Source: Colwellia sp.
GTDB taxonomy: Bacteria; Pseudomonadota; Gammaproteobacteria; Enterobacterales; Alteromonadaceae
Length of the DNA stretch: 64,000 bases
Direction of reading: 5' to 3'
Assembly (NCBI RefSeq): GCF_013214175.1
Contig: NZ_JABSPA010000001.1
Coordinates: forward strand, 1 to 64,000
The translations under genes were made by a program, and so were the position numbers. Below are positions 49,001-57,343 of the stretch, piece after piece (the first letter of the stretch is position 1; each line of letters starts with the position of its first letter). The notes under the pieces are model-generated. The model was not told the DNA's origin and made no database searches. It saw only the letters and a program-made list of their open reading frames with translations.

Positions 49001-49323
49001 GCAACTGTTTCTTCAGTACCAGCGTTATTTGTACGTTGATTGTAGTTAGAGCTTGTTGCCCAGCTATAATCGCTAACTAAGATGTCAGCTTCACCTGTGC
49101 CACCTGACGTTTTAATTTCTAATGCGGTATTATTAGCATCAACATCAATATAAAAGTATAAACCGTTTCCTGATATACATTGTGTTTGGTTTATTGCTAG
49201 TGCCCCGCCTGATGTGGTTGTGCTACCACATTGAACCGGTGCATTTGCGCTGGCGGTAGTTGATGCTAAGGCACCAAGTACCGTGGCAACGGCGAGTAAT
49301 TTATTTTTAACAGAATTTGACAT
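46054..49323 (-). CDS. secreted microbial collagenase, peptidase family M9
   Basis: 1089 residues from the ATG at 49323; GGAAG just upstream makes it a better start than the ATG four codons earlier. Signal peptide (KLLAVATVLGALASTTASA). Three PPC-like beta domains follow (about 30-125, 150-245, 270-375; each with GTGEADILVSDYSWATSSN-like repeats). The M9 N-terminal and catalytic domains follow. The zinc site HEYVH is at 808-812 with Glu837 in WWSEGLGEYIS as third ligand. A further PPC-like domain ends the protein (about 975-1089). Glycine-rich linkers separate the N-terminal domains. It digests native collagen outside the cell. Confidence 0.95.
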   Translation of the reverse strand: MSNSVKNKLLAVATVLGALASTTASANAPVQCGSTTTSGGALAINQTQCISGNGLYFYIDVDANNTALEIKTSGGTGEADILVSDYSWATSSNYNQRTNNAGTEETVAVTAHTGRLYVSVFGIHEQVTLNVRDVNAGGTDPGTGNGNTTPSMCGANTLAGYDLTLESQECISGNGQYFYIDVETDNTPLVIETKNGSGQADIYVNTGNWATRSGNIASSVSDGTNETLKITANAGRLYISVFGLNQEVSFKVSADNGTGTNPDPGTGTGDIPTLPANPGMCGAETPVEGRLNFNQVECVNVAGTASYAIYVPADNINMVVSTGGGTGEFDLLVSQQGWATSTSYDHISNNVGTSESISFTAAKGWLYVSLDSGTATEVSVLVAMDPKDIPTTGGGSTIPDDGFPTDATRFIGLNGAALVERIALTHPQNVSPVYNMSGPDATALFSEANMIAIANAISSRAPSYTGEDTTGLEALFYFFRGAFYVQYAHPTDVGEYAPVVKATIKTALRTFFNNGSTWLASDTNGSVLKEALITVDSAGLGADFNDVTIRVLNEYNADWASSFNMNAAANSIFTTIFRAQWDADMRALYATDHTVLTALNNFQASKRHLIGTDADYVLNNAARELSRLYHIPEMEAQVKVLVKGILDSTNKNDNTKSIWIAVASMADYYDRANCGYYDICGFAYTLEAETLTFNYKCSESLKIRAQGLYNDQAAWICQVLGNQETNFHTLLGTNYQPVAQDNNAALELVIFDSSDDYKTYAGQFFGINTNNGGMYLEGAPINTKNQARFIAYEAEWIRPEFHVWNLQHEYVHYLDGRFDLFGDFQLGMSVNTVWWSEGLGEYISQGDGNDYAISVGKSQEVALSEIFKNDYNSGQTRIYRWGYLAVRFMFENHKNDVNQILNLTRSGQYPEYQVFMDSIGTSYDAEFNDWLVNGVVLGTSNIVEIGPNDTDSAASGTAGNWAGEPVTISTDFSPCIVDIPANKHDEINNGVTTSQVVECINSSGGRASFIIRNDGNLATRFKLTTSGGWGNADIMFKADGWPTAQDNNGYANGDGNFDSLIVELDPTVYWHYITLDGEFGGVKLTITEQ

Positions 49324-49335
49324 GTGTCTTCCCAT

Positions 49336-49852
49336 TTTATGGAGTAAGGCTATGCAACCCCCTCCTATTTTATTATTTATTTTACTTTTTGAAGTTACTC
49401 TTTAGTTAAGTCTTAGTGACTCTTCTCGCTAGAAAAGCGCTAGCATTGCATTGGTAACATCTTTCCCGGTATTTCCATCATTGATGAATAAGGAAAAATG
49501 TTTATGTAACAATTTTGAAACATAATTGTATGCAATATATTGTAGAAAGTATGTTTTGTACACTAAATAAGCATGGTTTTTTAATAGTATTAGCGGGGGA
49601 ATCTTAGATAAAACGGTTGTTTTTAATACTATCTGTATGTATACAAACAATAAAACATCAATATTTTAATTATGGTAAATATTGAAAAAATGTTAAATTA
49701 ATTAACTTCTAGTTAACTTGTTGGCATGTTCGAGGGGGTTTTCTAGGTTGAAAGTAACTCGACTGATGAAATTTCAAACAATATCACCTTGTTATTTTCT
49801 TTTAGGGTATGTTACCTTTATTGTATTCAATATACATTTTTGTGAGTTAAAT
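49336..49852. other. intergenic region upstream of the collagenase gene
   Basis: About 500 bp of AT-rich sequence between divergent genes. It must contain both promoters. I see no RNA gene, repeat or confident operator. Confidence 0.4.
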
Positions 49853-50236
49853 ATGAATAAAACAACATTATTAACGGCTGCTTTAATAGCGGGTATCGTT
49901 GTTGCCTTTAGTTATAGTTTTTTAGGTGATGACGTCGATTCGGCGAAAACCCAGCAACGCCCATCTCAAGAGAAAGCTGAAGTTCTGCAGGTAAAAGAGC
50001 AACCGGCTTCATTGAGTAATGAAACTAAACCAGTGACCTTAGCGAGTGATACTAAGTCTGAGCAAAAAACGCCTTTGGTGGATGAAAATAGCTATGTAAG
50101 AAACGCGCCACCACCGCCTATTAGCTCAAATAAATCAAAAGATGGTCGTTACACTACACCTCAAGCCCATGGCCATGAAGAAGTAGCCAACAATCAGAAA
50201 AAAAATGCACCACCGCCACCAACAGGGGCGAACTAA
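49853..50236 (+). CDS. membrane-anchored proline-rich small protein
   Basis: 127 residues from the ATG at 49853; the open frame continues upstream but the MNKTTLLTAALIAGIVVAFS helix is a natural start. One N-terminal membrane helix is followed by a hydrophilic Lys/Glu/Gln-rich region and two NAPPPP motifs (about residues 87-92 and 118-123) in a duplicated RNAPPPPISSN / KNAPPPPTGAN context. It is probably periplasmic or secreted and extended. No family is recognised; it may interact with secreted enzymes, but only position suggests this. Confidence 0.6.
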   Translation: MNKTTLLTAALIAGIVVAFSYSFLGDDVDSAKTQQRPSQEKAEVLQVKEQPASLSNETKPVTLASDTKSEQKTPLVDENSYVRNAPPPPISSNKSKDGRYTTPQAHGHEEVANNQKKNAPPPPTGAN

Positions 50237-50265
50237 ACAATTGCTGTTAACTATTACCGTTGATA

Positions 50266-50300
50266 ATAAAAATCCCTAACTTTGTTTAGGGATTTTTATA
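50266..50300 (+). terminator. terminator between convergent genes
   Basis: AAAAATCCCTAA / TTAGGGATTTTT stem with a five-base loop; works in both directions for the convergent genes here. Confidence 0.88.
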
Positions 50301-50315
50301 TGAACCTTAAATATT

Positions 50316-52469
50316 CTATGGCTGTGCGTTTAGCGTAACACCTGAAAAGCTCGAATAAGCTTTTAACCCAATATAGACGGTTTCACCAGCGCCTAATTGC
50401 ACTGAACAAGTTTCATTGTTGCCGCTTTTATAGGGACGACAACTATAACTATTTGTTGTAGGTTGACCGGTTTTACTGGTATATAAATCGGCATCACCAC
50501 TACCACCAGCAGTGTTAACCGTTACGGTTTCAGCTGTTTGTGCGGTATAAGTGTATTGTAGCCAGTTTCCTGTTGTTGCGGCTAAGCCCGTTTTTGGAAA
50601 ATCACTAGGCGTAGAGACCGTATTAGTGGCAACTAGCGAAGCGCCGCTATAAGCACTGTAGCCAATCAACTTAATATATACTCTGCCAGCACTGGCTAAC
50701 TGCACATCACAGCTTTCATTATTGCCACCAACAAACGGACGACAATCATAATCACTTTTGGTGGGGATAGTACCTTTTTTCACATAAAGATCAGCATCTC
50801 CTGTACCGCCACTTAGTTGTACATCAACACGAGTATTTACTTGTGTGGTATCAATATAAAATACTTGCTCATAATCTTTTGCGCCGGCAAGGCTTGATAA
50901 GACAATACCTGATGTTAAACCGCCATTACCACTAGTGTTTACGGCAACTGCAAGTGTGTCAGTATTGGTTGCGCCACCATTATCAGCCACAGTTAGTGAT
51001 ACATTATAAGTACCACTACTGCTGAAAGTATGTTGCACTTGATCGCCAAACGCTGAACTACCATCACCAAAGTTCCATTGGTAATCAGTAATTGAACCGT
51101 CGGTATCTGAAGAGCCAGCGCCATCAAAATTACAAGTTAACTCAGTACAGTTTTTAGAAATAATTGCCACTGGTGGCTGATTAGTACCACCGCCGCCGTT
51201 ATCACCAACAGGCACTGTATTACCAAAAATACTGGCAACTTGTGGCCATATTTTATCAATTCTTACCCCTTGGTTTTCACAGCCACCAAAGTGATGTAAG
51301 GCAATTACATTATTTGAACTGCTTGCCAGTACAGGTGAACCTGAAGAGCCACCAATAGTGTCACAGAAATACCCAGTATCTGTACCTGTAGCTCGACCAT
51401 TGGCAGAAACCACATCTATTTGGCATAAACCACCACTGTTTTGATCGCTTTGAATAGACAATTCTTTCGGATTACCTGAGCCATGCTGAGGAATATAAAT
51501 GAGCTCGCCTTGGGCTGGGCTTCTGACATCGAGGCCAAAGTAACCAAAACCGGCAATACTGGCGAAGTTATTAACTGTAAACAATGCGTAATCTAGGTTG
51601 TAGTCTGTTTTAAGTAGAGATTGACCGGTGACTTTTACAACAGAATCTAGCGTACTGCCGTCACAAGAGGTATGTTGGTAATTAAACCATATTTCAGTAT
51701 CTTGCAATCTTGCTTCATTATCTAAACAATGGTTGTTAGTGAATAAATGATTGCCTGAGCCAACGCGCCAACCAGTACATAAACCACTACCAGCCATTAA
51801 TAAACGGGCAACAGGGCGGGTACGTTCATACTCTATCGGGTTACTTGATGCCCAACATTGCACATCTTTACGTTCATTAACACCACACGTTGATTCAATG
51901 CCAATATCTGATGACATATCGATATTACCTTGCACTTGCAGGCTATTAATTAATTCAGAGTCATTTGTTGGCAAATCATTTTCAGTACCTGCTTTATAGC
52001 TATCAATCACTAATTGATGTGAAGGCAACCACTGTACATTCACGGGAAGTACAAGCTTAACCAGCGCTTTTTCACCAAATACAGACATTGCTGAAAATTG
52101 CACAGTGCCATTTTCACCTTTTAAGGTATTAAAAGTTCTTGGGGTATTTGTTGCATTATCATAACGATAAACTTCACTACCATCTTGGCTCGACACTAAT
52201 ACATAAGCACCATTGGGTATATTAAATACCTTAAAGTGCACCTTAATAAAACTTGCCCCTGCGCTTTCAATGGTAAATTCTTGCACTCTTTCAGCTGAAT
52301 TCTCGGCATTTATTGATAACTGAGTCGATTGGTTAGGGTTAAAATTTACATCTGCAGATTTATGATCAGCAATAATTACGGGGGTGTTGCTTGTAGGGGA
52401 GACTTCATTAGCAACGACAGAATTACTAACAAAAAGACATAGCCCAAGTGTGGTAAATAATGTTTTCAT
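50316..52469 (-). CDS. secreted trypsin-like serine protease with PKD and PPC domains
   Basis: 717 residues. A signal peptide (about 1-20) and a propeptide-like N-terminal region precede an S1-family domain (about 210-415). His247 (LFTNNHCLDN), Asp293 (TDYNLDYALF) and Ser376 (GGSSGSPV) form the triad; several cysteines suggest disulfides. One PKD domain follows (about 428-515, YQWNFGDGSSAFGDQVQHTF), then two PPC domains (about 525-620 and 625-717), each with GGTGDADLYV / GGSGDADLYT and CRP cysteine motifs. It resembles glutamyl-endopeptidase/lysyl-endopeptidase-like exoenzymes of marine bacteria; specificity is not readable. Confidence 0.92.
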   Translation of the reverse strand: MKTLFTTLGLCLFVSNSVVANEVSPTSNTPVIIADHKSADVNFNPNQSTQLSINAENSAERVQEFTIESAGASFIKVHFKVFNIPNGAYVLVSSQDGSEVYRYDNATNTPRTFNTLKGENGTVQFSAMSVFGEKALVKLVLPVNVQWLPSHQLVIDSYKAGTENDLPTNDSELINSLQVQGNIDMSSDIGIESTCGVNERKDVQCWASSNPIEYERTRPVARLLMAGSGLCTGWRVGSGNHLFTNNHCLDNEARLQDTEIWFNYQHTSCDGSTLDSVVKVTGQSLLKTDYNLDYALFTVNNFASIAGFGYFGLDVRSPAQGELIYIPQHGSGNPKELSIQSDQNSGGLCQIDVVSANGRATGTDTGYFCDTIGGSSGSPVLASSSNNVIALHHFGGCENQGVRIDKIWPQVASIFGNTVPVGDNGGGGTNQPPVAIISKNCTELTCNFDGAGSSDTDGSITDYQWNFGDGSSAFGDQVQHTFSSSGTYNVSLTVADNGGATNTDTLAVAVNTSGNGGLTSGIVLSSLAGAKDYEQVFYIDTTQVNTRVDVQLSGGTGDADLYVKKGTIPTKSDYDCRPFVGGNNESCDVQLASAGRVYIKLIGYSAYSGASLVATNTVSTPSDFPKTGLAATTGNWLQYTYTAQTAETVTVNTAGGSGDADLYTSKTGQPTTNSYSCRPYKSGNNETCSVQLGAGETVYIGLKAYSSFSGVTLNAQP

Positions 52470-52785
52470 TTAAGTTCCTTTCACATTTTTTGAGTTAGCA
52501 TTGGTACCTCTCCTACCCAATGCTCGATTAAAACCAAATAAACTATAGTACTAAATTAACATTGTGATCACATTTTATTAACGTTACCGTAATATGTATA
52601 AAAATTATTTGAAGACAAAAAGTATCGTTGCTTGATTACAACTCAGCAGTACTTAAATCTTGATTCCTCATAACCTTTAGGTATGACCTTGATAAGGTTT
52701 GTTAATTGCTTGCTCTATTTCGCTATGTTCTTATTTATGGTCTGTCTTTTTTTTAGGCAACAAAAAACATACTGGAGATAAAAAA
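52470..52785. other. intergenic region between divergent exoenzyme genes
   Basis: About 315 bp containing both promoters by position. No repeat or RNA gene is seen. Confidence 0.4.
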
Positions 52786-54093
52786 ATGATAAAAAAAAAT
52801 ACTCTTTTTAAATGTTGTTATTCCTTTGTTCTGTCTATTACATGTGCTCAAGTCTATGGCGAAAGTGAAAACTTAGTTTCTTTCACTCAGGGTACTATCC
52901 CTGTACTCATTACTGCGCCGCACGGTGGTAGTTCACAGCCAGATAATGTCAGTATTAGAACCGGTACGAATATGCAAGGGGTTACGGTTGAAGACTTTAA
53001 TACGGTAAAAGATAGCTGGACTAAAGGTATCGCCCAAGATATTCAAGCTAAATATGAACAAAAATATGGTGGTATCCCTTATATCGTCACAGCTGAGTTT
53101 CATCGTAAATATATTGATGCTAACCGCCCAGAACATCAAGCTTATGAAAGCCAAGCTGCACAGCTTTATTATGATAGCTATCAAAGTAAAGTTGTTGAAT
53201 ATATTAAGGAAATAAAACAAAAGTTCGGCAAGGGAGTCTTATTAGATATTCATGGTCAAGCACTGCAACCAGATAAAATTATTCGAGGAACCCGAAATGG
53301 AATCTCGGTGCAAAACTTGGTCGCTGAACATGGTTGGGATTCGATTGTCGGTGGTAATGGCTTCTTTGGTTTATTATCCCAGCAAGGCTTTACGGTTGAA
53401 CCTGAAAATTCACATATTCCGACTACTTCCGATCCAACGCCTGAAGGTGCTTTAAGTGGCGGTACTACCCTAAAACATAATGGTAGTCATAATTTATTAG
53501 GTCTAGATGCTATTCAATTTGAGATAGGTAGCAATATTCGCTTTTCAGAAAGTCAAAGAGAGTACTTTAGCGATAATATGGCAGATAACATTAATACCTT
53601 TATGACTAATTATTTTTGTAATGACAATGTTGCTACTTTCCCTTGCTCCCCGGCAGCTGTGTTAATTGATTTTGATTATAAAGGATATTATGAGTCTAAT
53701 GACTGGAGCAACTCAGGTGCGGTAGATAACTTCCCATCTAAAGGGCTTAGTAAGTCTCGATATACTAACAGCGAAGGTGAAAATACTAGCTGGAGTACAA
53801 CGGTTGATCAAACGGGTACATACCATGTTTATGCTTGGTGGACTAATACCAAGTCAAGCGGCTCTTCATATAACCGAGATGGCTCGGCTGAATATGTTAT
53901 TTCAACCGGAACTAATAACTTAGTAGTCACTAAAGATCAAAATAGCATAGGTGGCCAATGGGTATCTCTTGCGGCTATGCAAGTACAAAAGGGGGAAACT
54001 ATCAAAGTAAGTCTTACTCGAGAGCATGATGGTGATGAAGGCTCTGCAACCGTAGCGGATGCCATGAAAGTAATTTGGGGTGGCATCCAGTAA
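52786..54093 (+). CDS. secreted N-formylglutamate amidohydrolase-like enzyme with golvesin-like C-terminus
   Basis: 435 residues from the ATG at 52786 (GGAGAT upstream); the frame extends higher but without a ribosome site. Signal peptide, then an N-formylglutamate-amidohydrolase fold (about 25-275): ITAPHGGSSQP with His46, AEFHRKYIDANRP, and LLDIHGQ with metal-binding Asp/His. The C-terminal 130 residues (YKGYYESNDWSNSGAVDN .. GTYHVYAWWTN .. ADAMKVIWGG) match the golvesin C-terminal-like beta domain, probably for binding surfaces or polymers. The exported location suggests a peptidase or amidase acting on extracellular peptides rather than histidine degradation. Confidence 0.8.
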   Translation: MIKKNTLFKCCYSFVLSITCAQVYGESENLVSFTQGTIPVLITAPHGGSSQPDNVSIRTGTNMQGVTVEDFNTVKDSWTKGIAQDIQAKYEQKYGGIPYIVTAEFHRKYIDANRPEHQAYESQAAQLYYDSYQSKVVEYIKEIKQKFGKGVLLDIHGQALQPDKIIRGTRNGISVQNLVAEHGWDSIVGGNGFFGLLSQQGFTVEPENSHIPTTSDPTPEGALSGGTTLKHNGSHNLLGLDAIQFEIGSNIRFSESQREYFSDNMADNINTFMTNYFCNDNVATFPCSPAAVLIDFDYKGYYESNDWSNSGAVDNFPSKGLSKSRYTNSEGENTSWSTTVDQTGTYHVYAWWTNTKSSGSSYNRDGSAEYVISTGTNNLVVTKDQNSIGGQWVSLAAMQVQKGETIKVSLTREHDGDEGSATVADAMKVIWGGIQ

Positions 54094-54202
54094 AGAATTC
54101 TGTGTAACTGCCTATTTTAGAATAAATCTTTTAGACAGTCTTTGAATTTAATCATAAATAGATTCAAGGCCGTTTTCCCCGTATTTAAGGGGGGAGGTTA
54201 TT

Positions 54203-54484
54203 TTGATAAAGGCTAATTCACAGCTAAATAAGAGCCAAGGTATTACTCAATACATTCCACTTTATGCTGTTAACTCACGGCATAAAGTGGAATATATCTA
54301 TAGCTATATAGACATCAAAATAAATCATGCTTCAGCCTTTCTTAAGATGTCTCTCATAATATTTATCTATATTGCCATTAAATTATTATGGCTTGCCTAT
54401 TTAGCTTCTTGCACCCAATACATAAAGTTAGAAGGTAAGTTAGCAAACATCAATCAGTATTTGGTTGACTCTTTTAAACGTTGA
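54203..54484 (+). CDS. uncertain 93-residue membrane protein
   Basis: TTG start at 54203 preceded by a strong GGGGGGAGG site. One hydrophobic segment (MSLIIFIYIAIKLLWLAYLA, about 49-68) precedes a polar tail. A 14-bp inverted repeat (ATTCCACTTTATGC / GCATAAAGTGGAAT, 54254-54293) lies inside the frame, which is unusual for a gene and argues that the frame may be accidental. It lies 50 bp upstream of the nuclease-like gene. Confidence 0.3.
   Translation: MIKANSQLNKSQGITQYIPLYAVNSRHKVEYIYSYIDIKINHASAFLKMSLIIFIYIAIKLLWLAYLASCTQYIKLEGKLANINQYLVDSFKR
54254..54293. repeat. 14-bp perfect inverted repeat
   Basis: Arms ATTCCACTTTATGC (54254-54267) and GCATAAAGTGGAAT (54280-54293) flank a 12-base loop. 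There is no T-run, so it is not a standard terminator. It could be a protein-binding site or an mRNA hairpin. Confidence 0.6.
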
Positions 54485-54533
54485 TAGTACAAAGATTTAA
54501 CAATTTAATAATATTAACCACAAGGAAGTAACG

Positions 54534-55277
54534 TTGCGTATTTTAACGCTATTTTTTCTCATACCGACACTTTATATAACCAACGCTCAAGCTCTAGTTG
54601 AACAGCAATATACTCATTACAAGCTCTGGGTTGATTGTAAGGAAAGAGCTTCAATTGCATTCTACTATGTGGCATCTGAAGACAAGGGGAATAAGACTAA
54701 ATATAATTCTTTTTATGATGACCCGAGCTTACCTCAATCTTGTCAGCAATTATCACGTGAAGCCTATAGCCACTACAACGATTTTGAATCTAAATACCAC
54801 AGAGCTCAACTAGCCGCTGCGAACCATTTTGATTTCGACAAGGCCGCATTAAAGGAAGCAAATTTTATGGCAAATGTACTGCCGCAAACTTTGCAGTTGA
54901 ATCGCGGAGCATGGAAAAGAACTGAAGAGTTAGTTGAATGCTACAGAGATAGCTTTGATGTTGTTAATTATGGTGGCGTAATTTGGGGGACTGATAGTAG
55001 GAATGATTTATTCGTTAATAGTCATGGTATTAGAACGCCTGATTATTTTTGGAGGGTATTAGTAGGTGAATATAAAAGTCAAAAATACTTCTCTGCTTGG
55101 ATTGTTCCAAATGCCAACGATGCACGAGCTTCAAAACTTCAGCACTATGCCGTGGGCATAGAGCAATTAATTGCACGTGTGGAATATGAAGAAATTAAAT
55201 CACTTCTCAATTCGTTGGAAGTAAAATTTGGCAAAAAGTTTAAATATAATAAGGGGTGCAAAGCATATGTATCATAA
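54534..55277 (+). CDS. exported EndoG/NUC1-type nuclease relative with altered active site
   Basis: 247 residues, TTG start with AAGGAAG upstream; signal peptide (MRILTLFFLIPTLYITNAQA). The order of elements follows DNA/RNA non-specific endonucleases: YHRAQLAAANHFDFDKAALK (88-107, where DRGH is usual), NVLPQTLQLNRGAWKRTEEL (114-133, keeping Asn123 and the downstream Glu), then YFWRVLVGEY..SAWIVPNAND and HYAVGIEQLIARV. The catalytic His of DRGH is replaced (HRAQ, 89-92), so it may be inactive or act differently. It overlaps the next gene by 11 bp. Confidence 0.65.
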   Translation: MRILTLFFLIPTLYITNAQALVEQQYTHYKLWVDCKERASIAFYYVASEDKGNKTKYNSFYDDPSLPQSCQQLSREAYSHYNDFESKYHRAQLAAANHFDFDKAALKEANFMANVLPQTLQLNRGAWKRTEELVECYRDSFDVVNYGGVIWGTDSRNDLFVNSHGIRTPDYFWRVLVGEYKSQKYFSAWIVPNANDARASKLQHYAVGIEQLIARVEYEEIKSLLNSLEVKFGKKFKYNKGCKAYVS

Positions 55278-55800
55278 GTCACTTTGGTTGAGCATATTCA
55301 TTATTGTTCTATTGTCAGCAGCTTCACATTTTTTAGATTTTGGACACGGTCTTGTCTGGATAGGTTTTGAAACGCCAAAAGACTTTTTTCTACTGCTTTT
55401 GAGGCTACTATTCTTATCCTTAATCGTTGAGCGGGTGGTTGAGCTATATGTCATCTTATATAGAGCACCGGGTAGAGCTAAAGTAGAAAACGACATATCC
55501 CTGGCTATGGGTGATAAGTTGGAGATAGCTAAATTAAGCTTTTATAAAGCAGATACTGCTCGAAAAACGGCATGGGTAGGGTTTAGTTTGGGTGTCTTAA
55601 TGGCTGTAGTTGGCATTAGAATTTTTACAGGTATGTTCGACTTCGATGACGCCTCGGCGGTGCAAATAATTATGTTTGACGTTTTTGAGCTTTTCACCAT
55701 GGGCGCGTTAATGGCCGGAGGTTCAAAAGGAATTAACCAAATCGTCAGTACAATTGAGTTTTTTGCTCAAAGGCCTAAGTTAATAGCCGGGTCCAAATAG
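55267..55800 (+). CDS. membrane protein coupled to the nuclease-like gene
   Basis: 177 residues from the ATG at 55267 (AAGGGG upstream). About four hydrophobic segments: SIFIIVLLSAASHFL, FFLLLLRLLFLSLIVERVVE, WVGFSLGVLMAVVGIRIF and MFDVFELFTMGALMAGGS. The loop between the second and third is charged and cytoplasmic in a simple model. No named family is recognised. Translational overlap with the exported nuclease-like gene suggests they work together, for example as partner or protector; this is inference. Confidence 0.65.
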   Translation: MYHKSLWLSIFIIVLLSAASHFLDFGHGLVWIGFETPKDFFLLLLRLLFLSLIVERVVELYVILYRAPGRAKVENDISLAMGDKLEIAKLSFYKADTARKTAWVGFSLGVLMAVVGIRIFTGMFDFDDASAVQIIMFDVFELFTMGALMAGGSKGINQIVSTIEFFAQRPKLIAGSK

Positions 55801-56009
55801 CTGCAATTTTTTCGATATAACAAGGAAAGCGAACTAGATAAAAAAGTAGCTTAAGTCTGAATGAAATATCTGGATAAAAGCTGAATAGGGCATTACATAA
55901 GAACTGATGTATTCTCCCATAACTGGCATTTTTAGGTACCGGTTATGGGCTTATCAGGCTTACTTATCTATGTCCGCAATTTCACCAGCCTGTTATTACT
56001 CTATTTTAA

Positions 56010-56738
56010 TTAGCCGTACATTAATTTAGTGCGGTAATTAGCGCCAGTTTTACTGTTTACATAGATGCGCCAGCGTCCGCCACGCTTAATACCAAAGACA
56101 CTAGCAGCATGGCCAGTTGCCATGTATTGGCGGGCATCTAACGAGGTACCACCGGTGATGCCTGGGTTATTGGCAATGATGTGCGCGGAAAGATCCTGTA
56201 GTGCTCTGGCCCGAGCATCAAAACGGTTATTTCTATCACGAGCTCGGTAATTTCCTTGTGACTCAAACACCGACTGCAGAAAACTCTGGCCTGCTGCTGC
56301 AACTTGAATGTTGTGATGGACAATAATGAGTTTCTGTGGCGTTTCAAAAACAAGAATGCCGCAACCGTCCACCTGAGCGGTAAAGAACAGTTGTGCTTCA
56401 TGCTTTAATTCAATGGCATAAGCCTGATCTGCACTCCATTGTAAATAATAAGCGCGATCATTAACAAAGTTTCCGGCGGGGGGGCGAGTTGTTTGCGCCC
56501 ATAACGCGCTGGTTGGCGCAATTCCGGTATTGTCATAACGAAGAGATATAGGTGTGACTCGGGAGTCAGAATACTGAAAAGATGTTGGCACACTGCCGTT
56601 AAAATTTTCAGTGGATTTTATGGTGTTGCGAAACGGTACACCAGGCGTGGTTACATTTATTCTTAAACGGCTAACCGGGCCACCATTGAGAAAAGTAACA
56701 GGGTTATTTAGAAACTGACGGTATTGAGTATTATCCAT
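56010..56738 (-). CDS. protein with CNF/BLF-like Cys-His arrangement, possible deamidase
   Basis: 242 residues, no signal peptide or membrane helix. The central block has Cys126 in AQVDGCGILVFETPQKLIIV followed by His141-His142. A Cys followed 15 residues later by His, each on a hydrophobic strand, is the arrangement of the CNF1 catalytic pair (Cys866/His881) and is close to Burkholderia BLF1 (LSGC motif). The C-terminus (ATGHAASVFGIKRGGRWRIY) is basic and aromatic. It could be a glutamine deamidase-type effector or enzyme; sequence similarity outside the motif is not evident to me. It stands alone, with no secretion genes nearby. Confidence 0.5.
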   Translation of the reverse strand: MDNTQYRQFLNNPVTFLNGGPVSRLRINVTTPGVPFRNTIKSTENFNGSVPTSFQYSDSRVTPISLRYDNTGIAPTSALWAQTTRPPAGNFVNDRAYYLQWSADQAYAIELKHEAQLFFTAQVDGCGILVFETPQKLIIVHHNIQVAAAGQSFLQSVFESQGNYRARDRNNRFDARARALQDLSAHIIANNPGITGGTSLDARQYMATGHAASVFGIKRGGRWRIYVNSKTGANYRTKLMYG

Positions 56739-57203
56739 GATGAACTTCCTTATTTTAGATTAATAACATTTAATTTTTTCATACCTGTCGTTATTTTTTC
56801 AGCTTCGCTGCATAACAAAAAAGTAACGACATCATTGCTGTGAAAATTTTTGGCCCATAATAACTTTTGCCAAATGAGCAACACATTTATTACAGGCTTA
56901 ACATAACAAATGGCCTATTTACTTGGTGAATTACCTCAATAGATAATAAGCAACAAGGCTTTTATTTAACCAATAGTTAACTATTTATTAACCGTTAATT
57001 GACTATGACACACATCATTACGCAATAAAAGACTAAAAATTAAATATGAAGATAGGAAGGTGGTTGTGCGTGGTCTGTTGATTTTGTTGGTTTTTATGGT
57101 TTAGGCGCGTTTGTTTTAGTAGCTGACGGCGAGGGCGAAGCTTGAGAATAAGGACACTCACCGTTAATCGTTATACTTTTGTAGCCATGAGTAAATTTCA
57201 GGA
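56739..57203. other. intergenic region without recognised gene
   Basis: About 465 bp upstream of the CNF-like gene. AT-rich near the gene, which likely holds its promoter. No RNA or operator was recognised. Confidence 0.4.
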
Positions 57204-57272
57204 ATAAAAAACCGCAATTAAGCGGTGTCTTATCATAGCCGGTGCTCTGTCTATAACCAATAATAAAAGTCA
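57204..57272 (+). repeat. 70-bp direct repeat, copy A
   Basis: Matches copy B at 58317-58387 over about 70 bp: ATAAAAAACCGCAATTAAG..GGTGTCTTATCATAGCCGGT then CTCTGTCTATAACCAA. It starts with a small hairpin (CCGC AATTAA GCGG). The two copies bracket the VC0807-type gene. Confidence 0.75.
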
Positions 57273-57343
57273 CATCAAAGAGGAAGCTTCCCGTAATTTC
57301 CTCTTTGTATTATTTCCCTTCTAAATTACTTACTGCAACTGAT

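Noticed and set aside
54203..54484. Confident gene call for the 93-codon frame
   Set aside because: Kept only at low confidence: TTG start and a perfect inverted repeat inside the frame make a chance frame plausible despite the good ribosome site.
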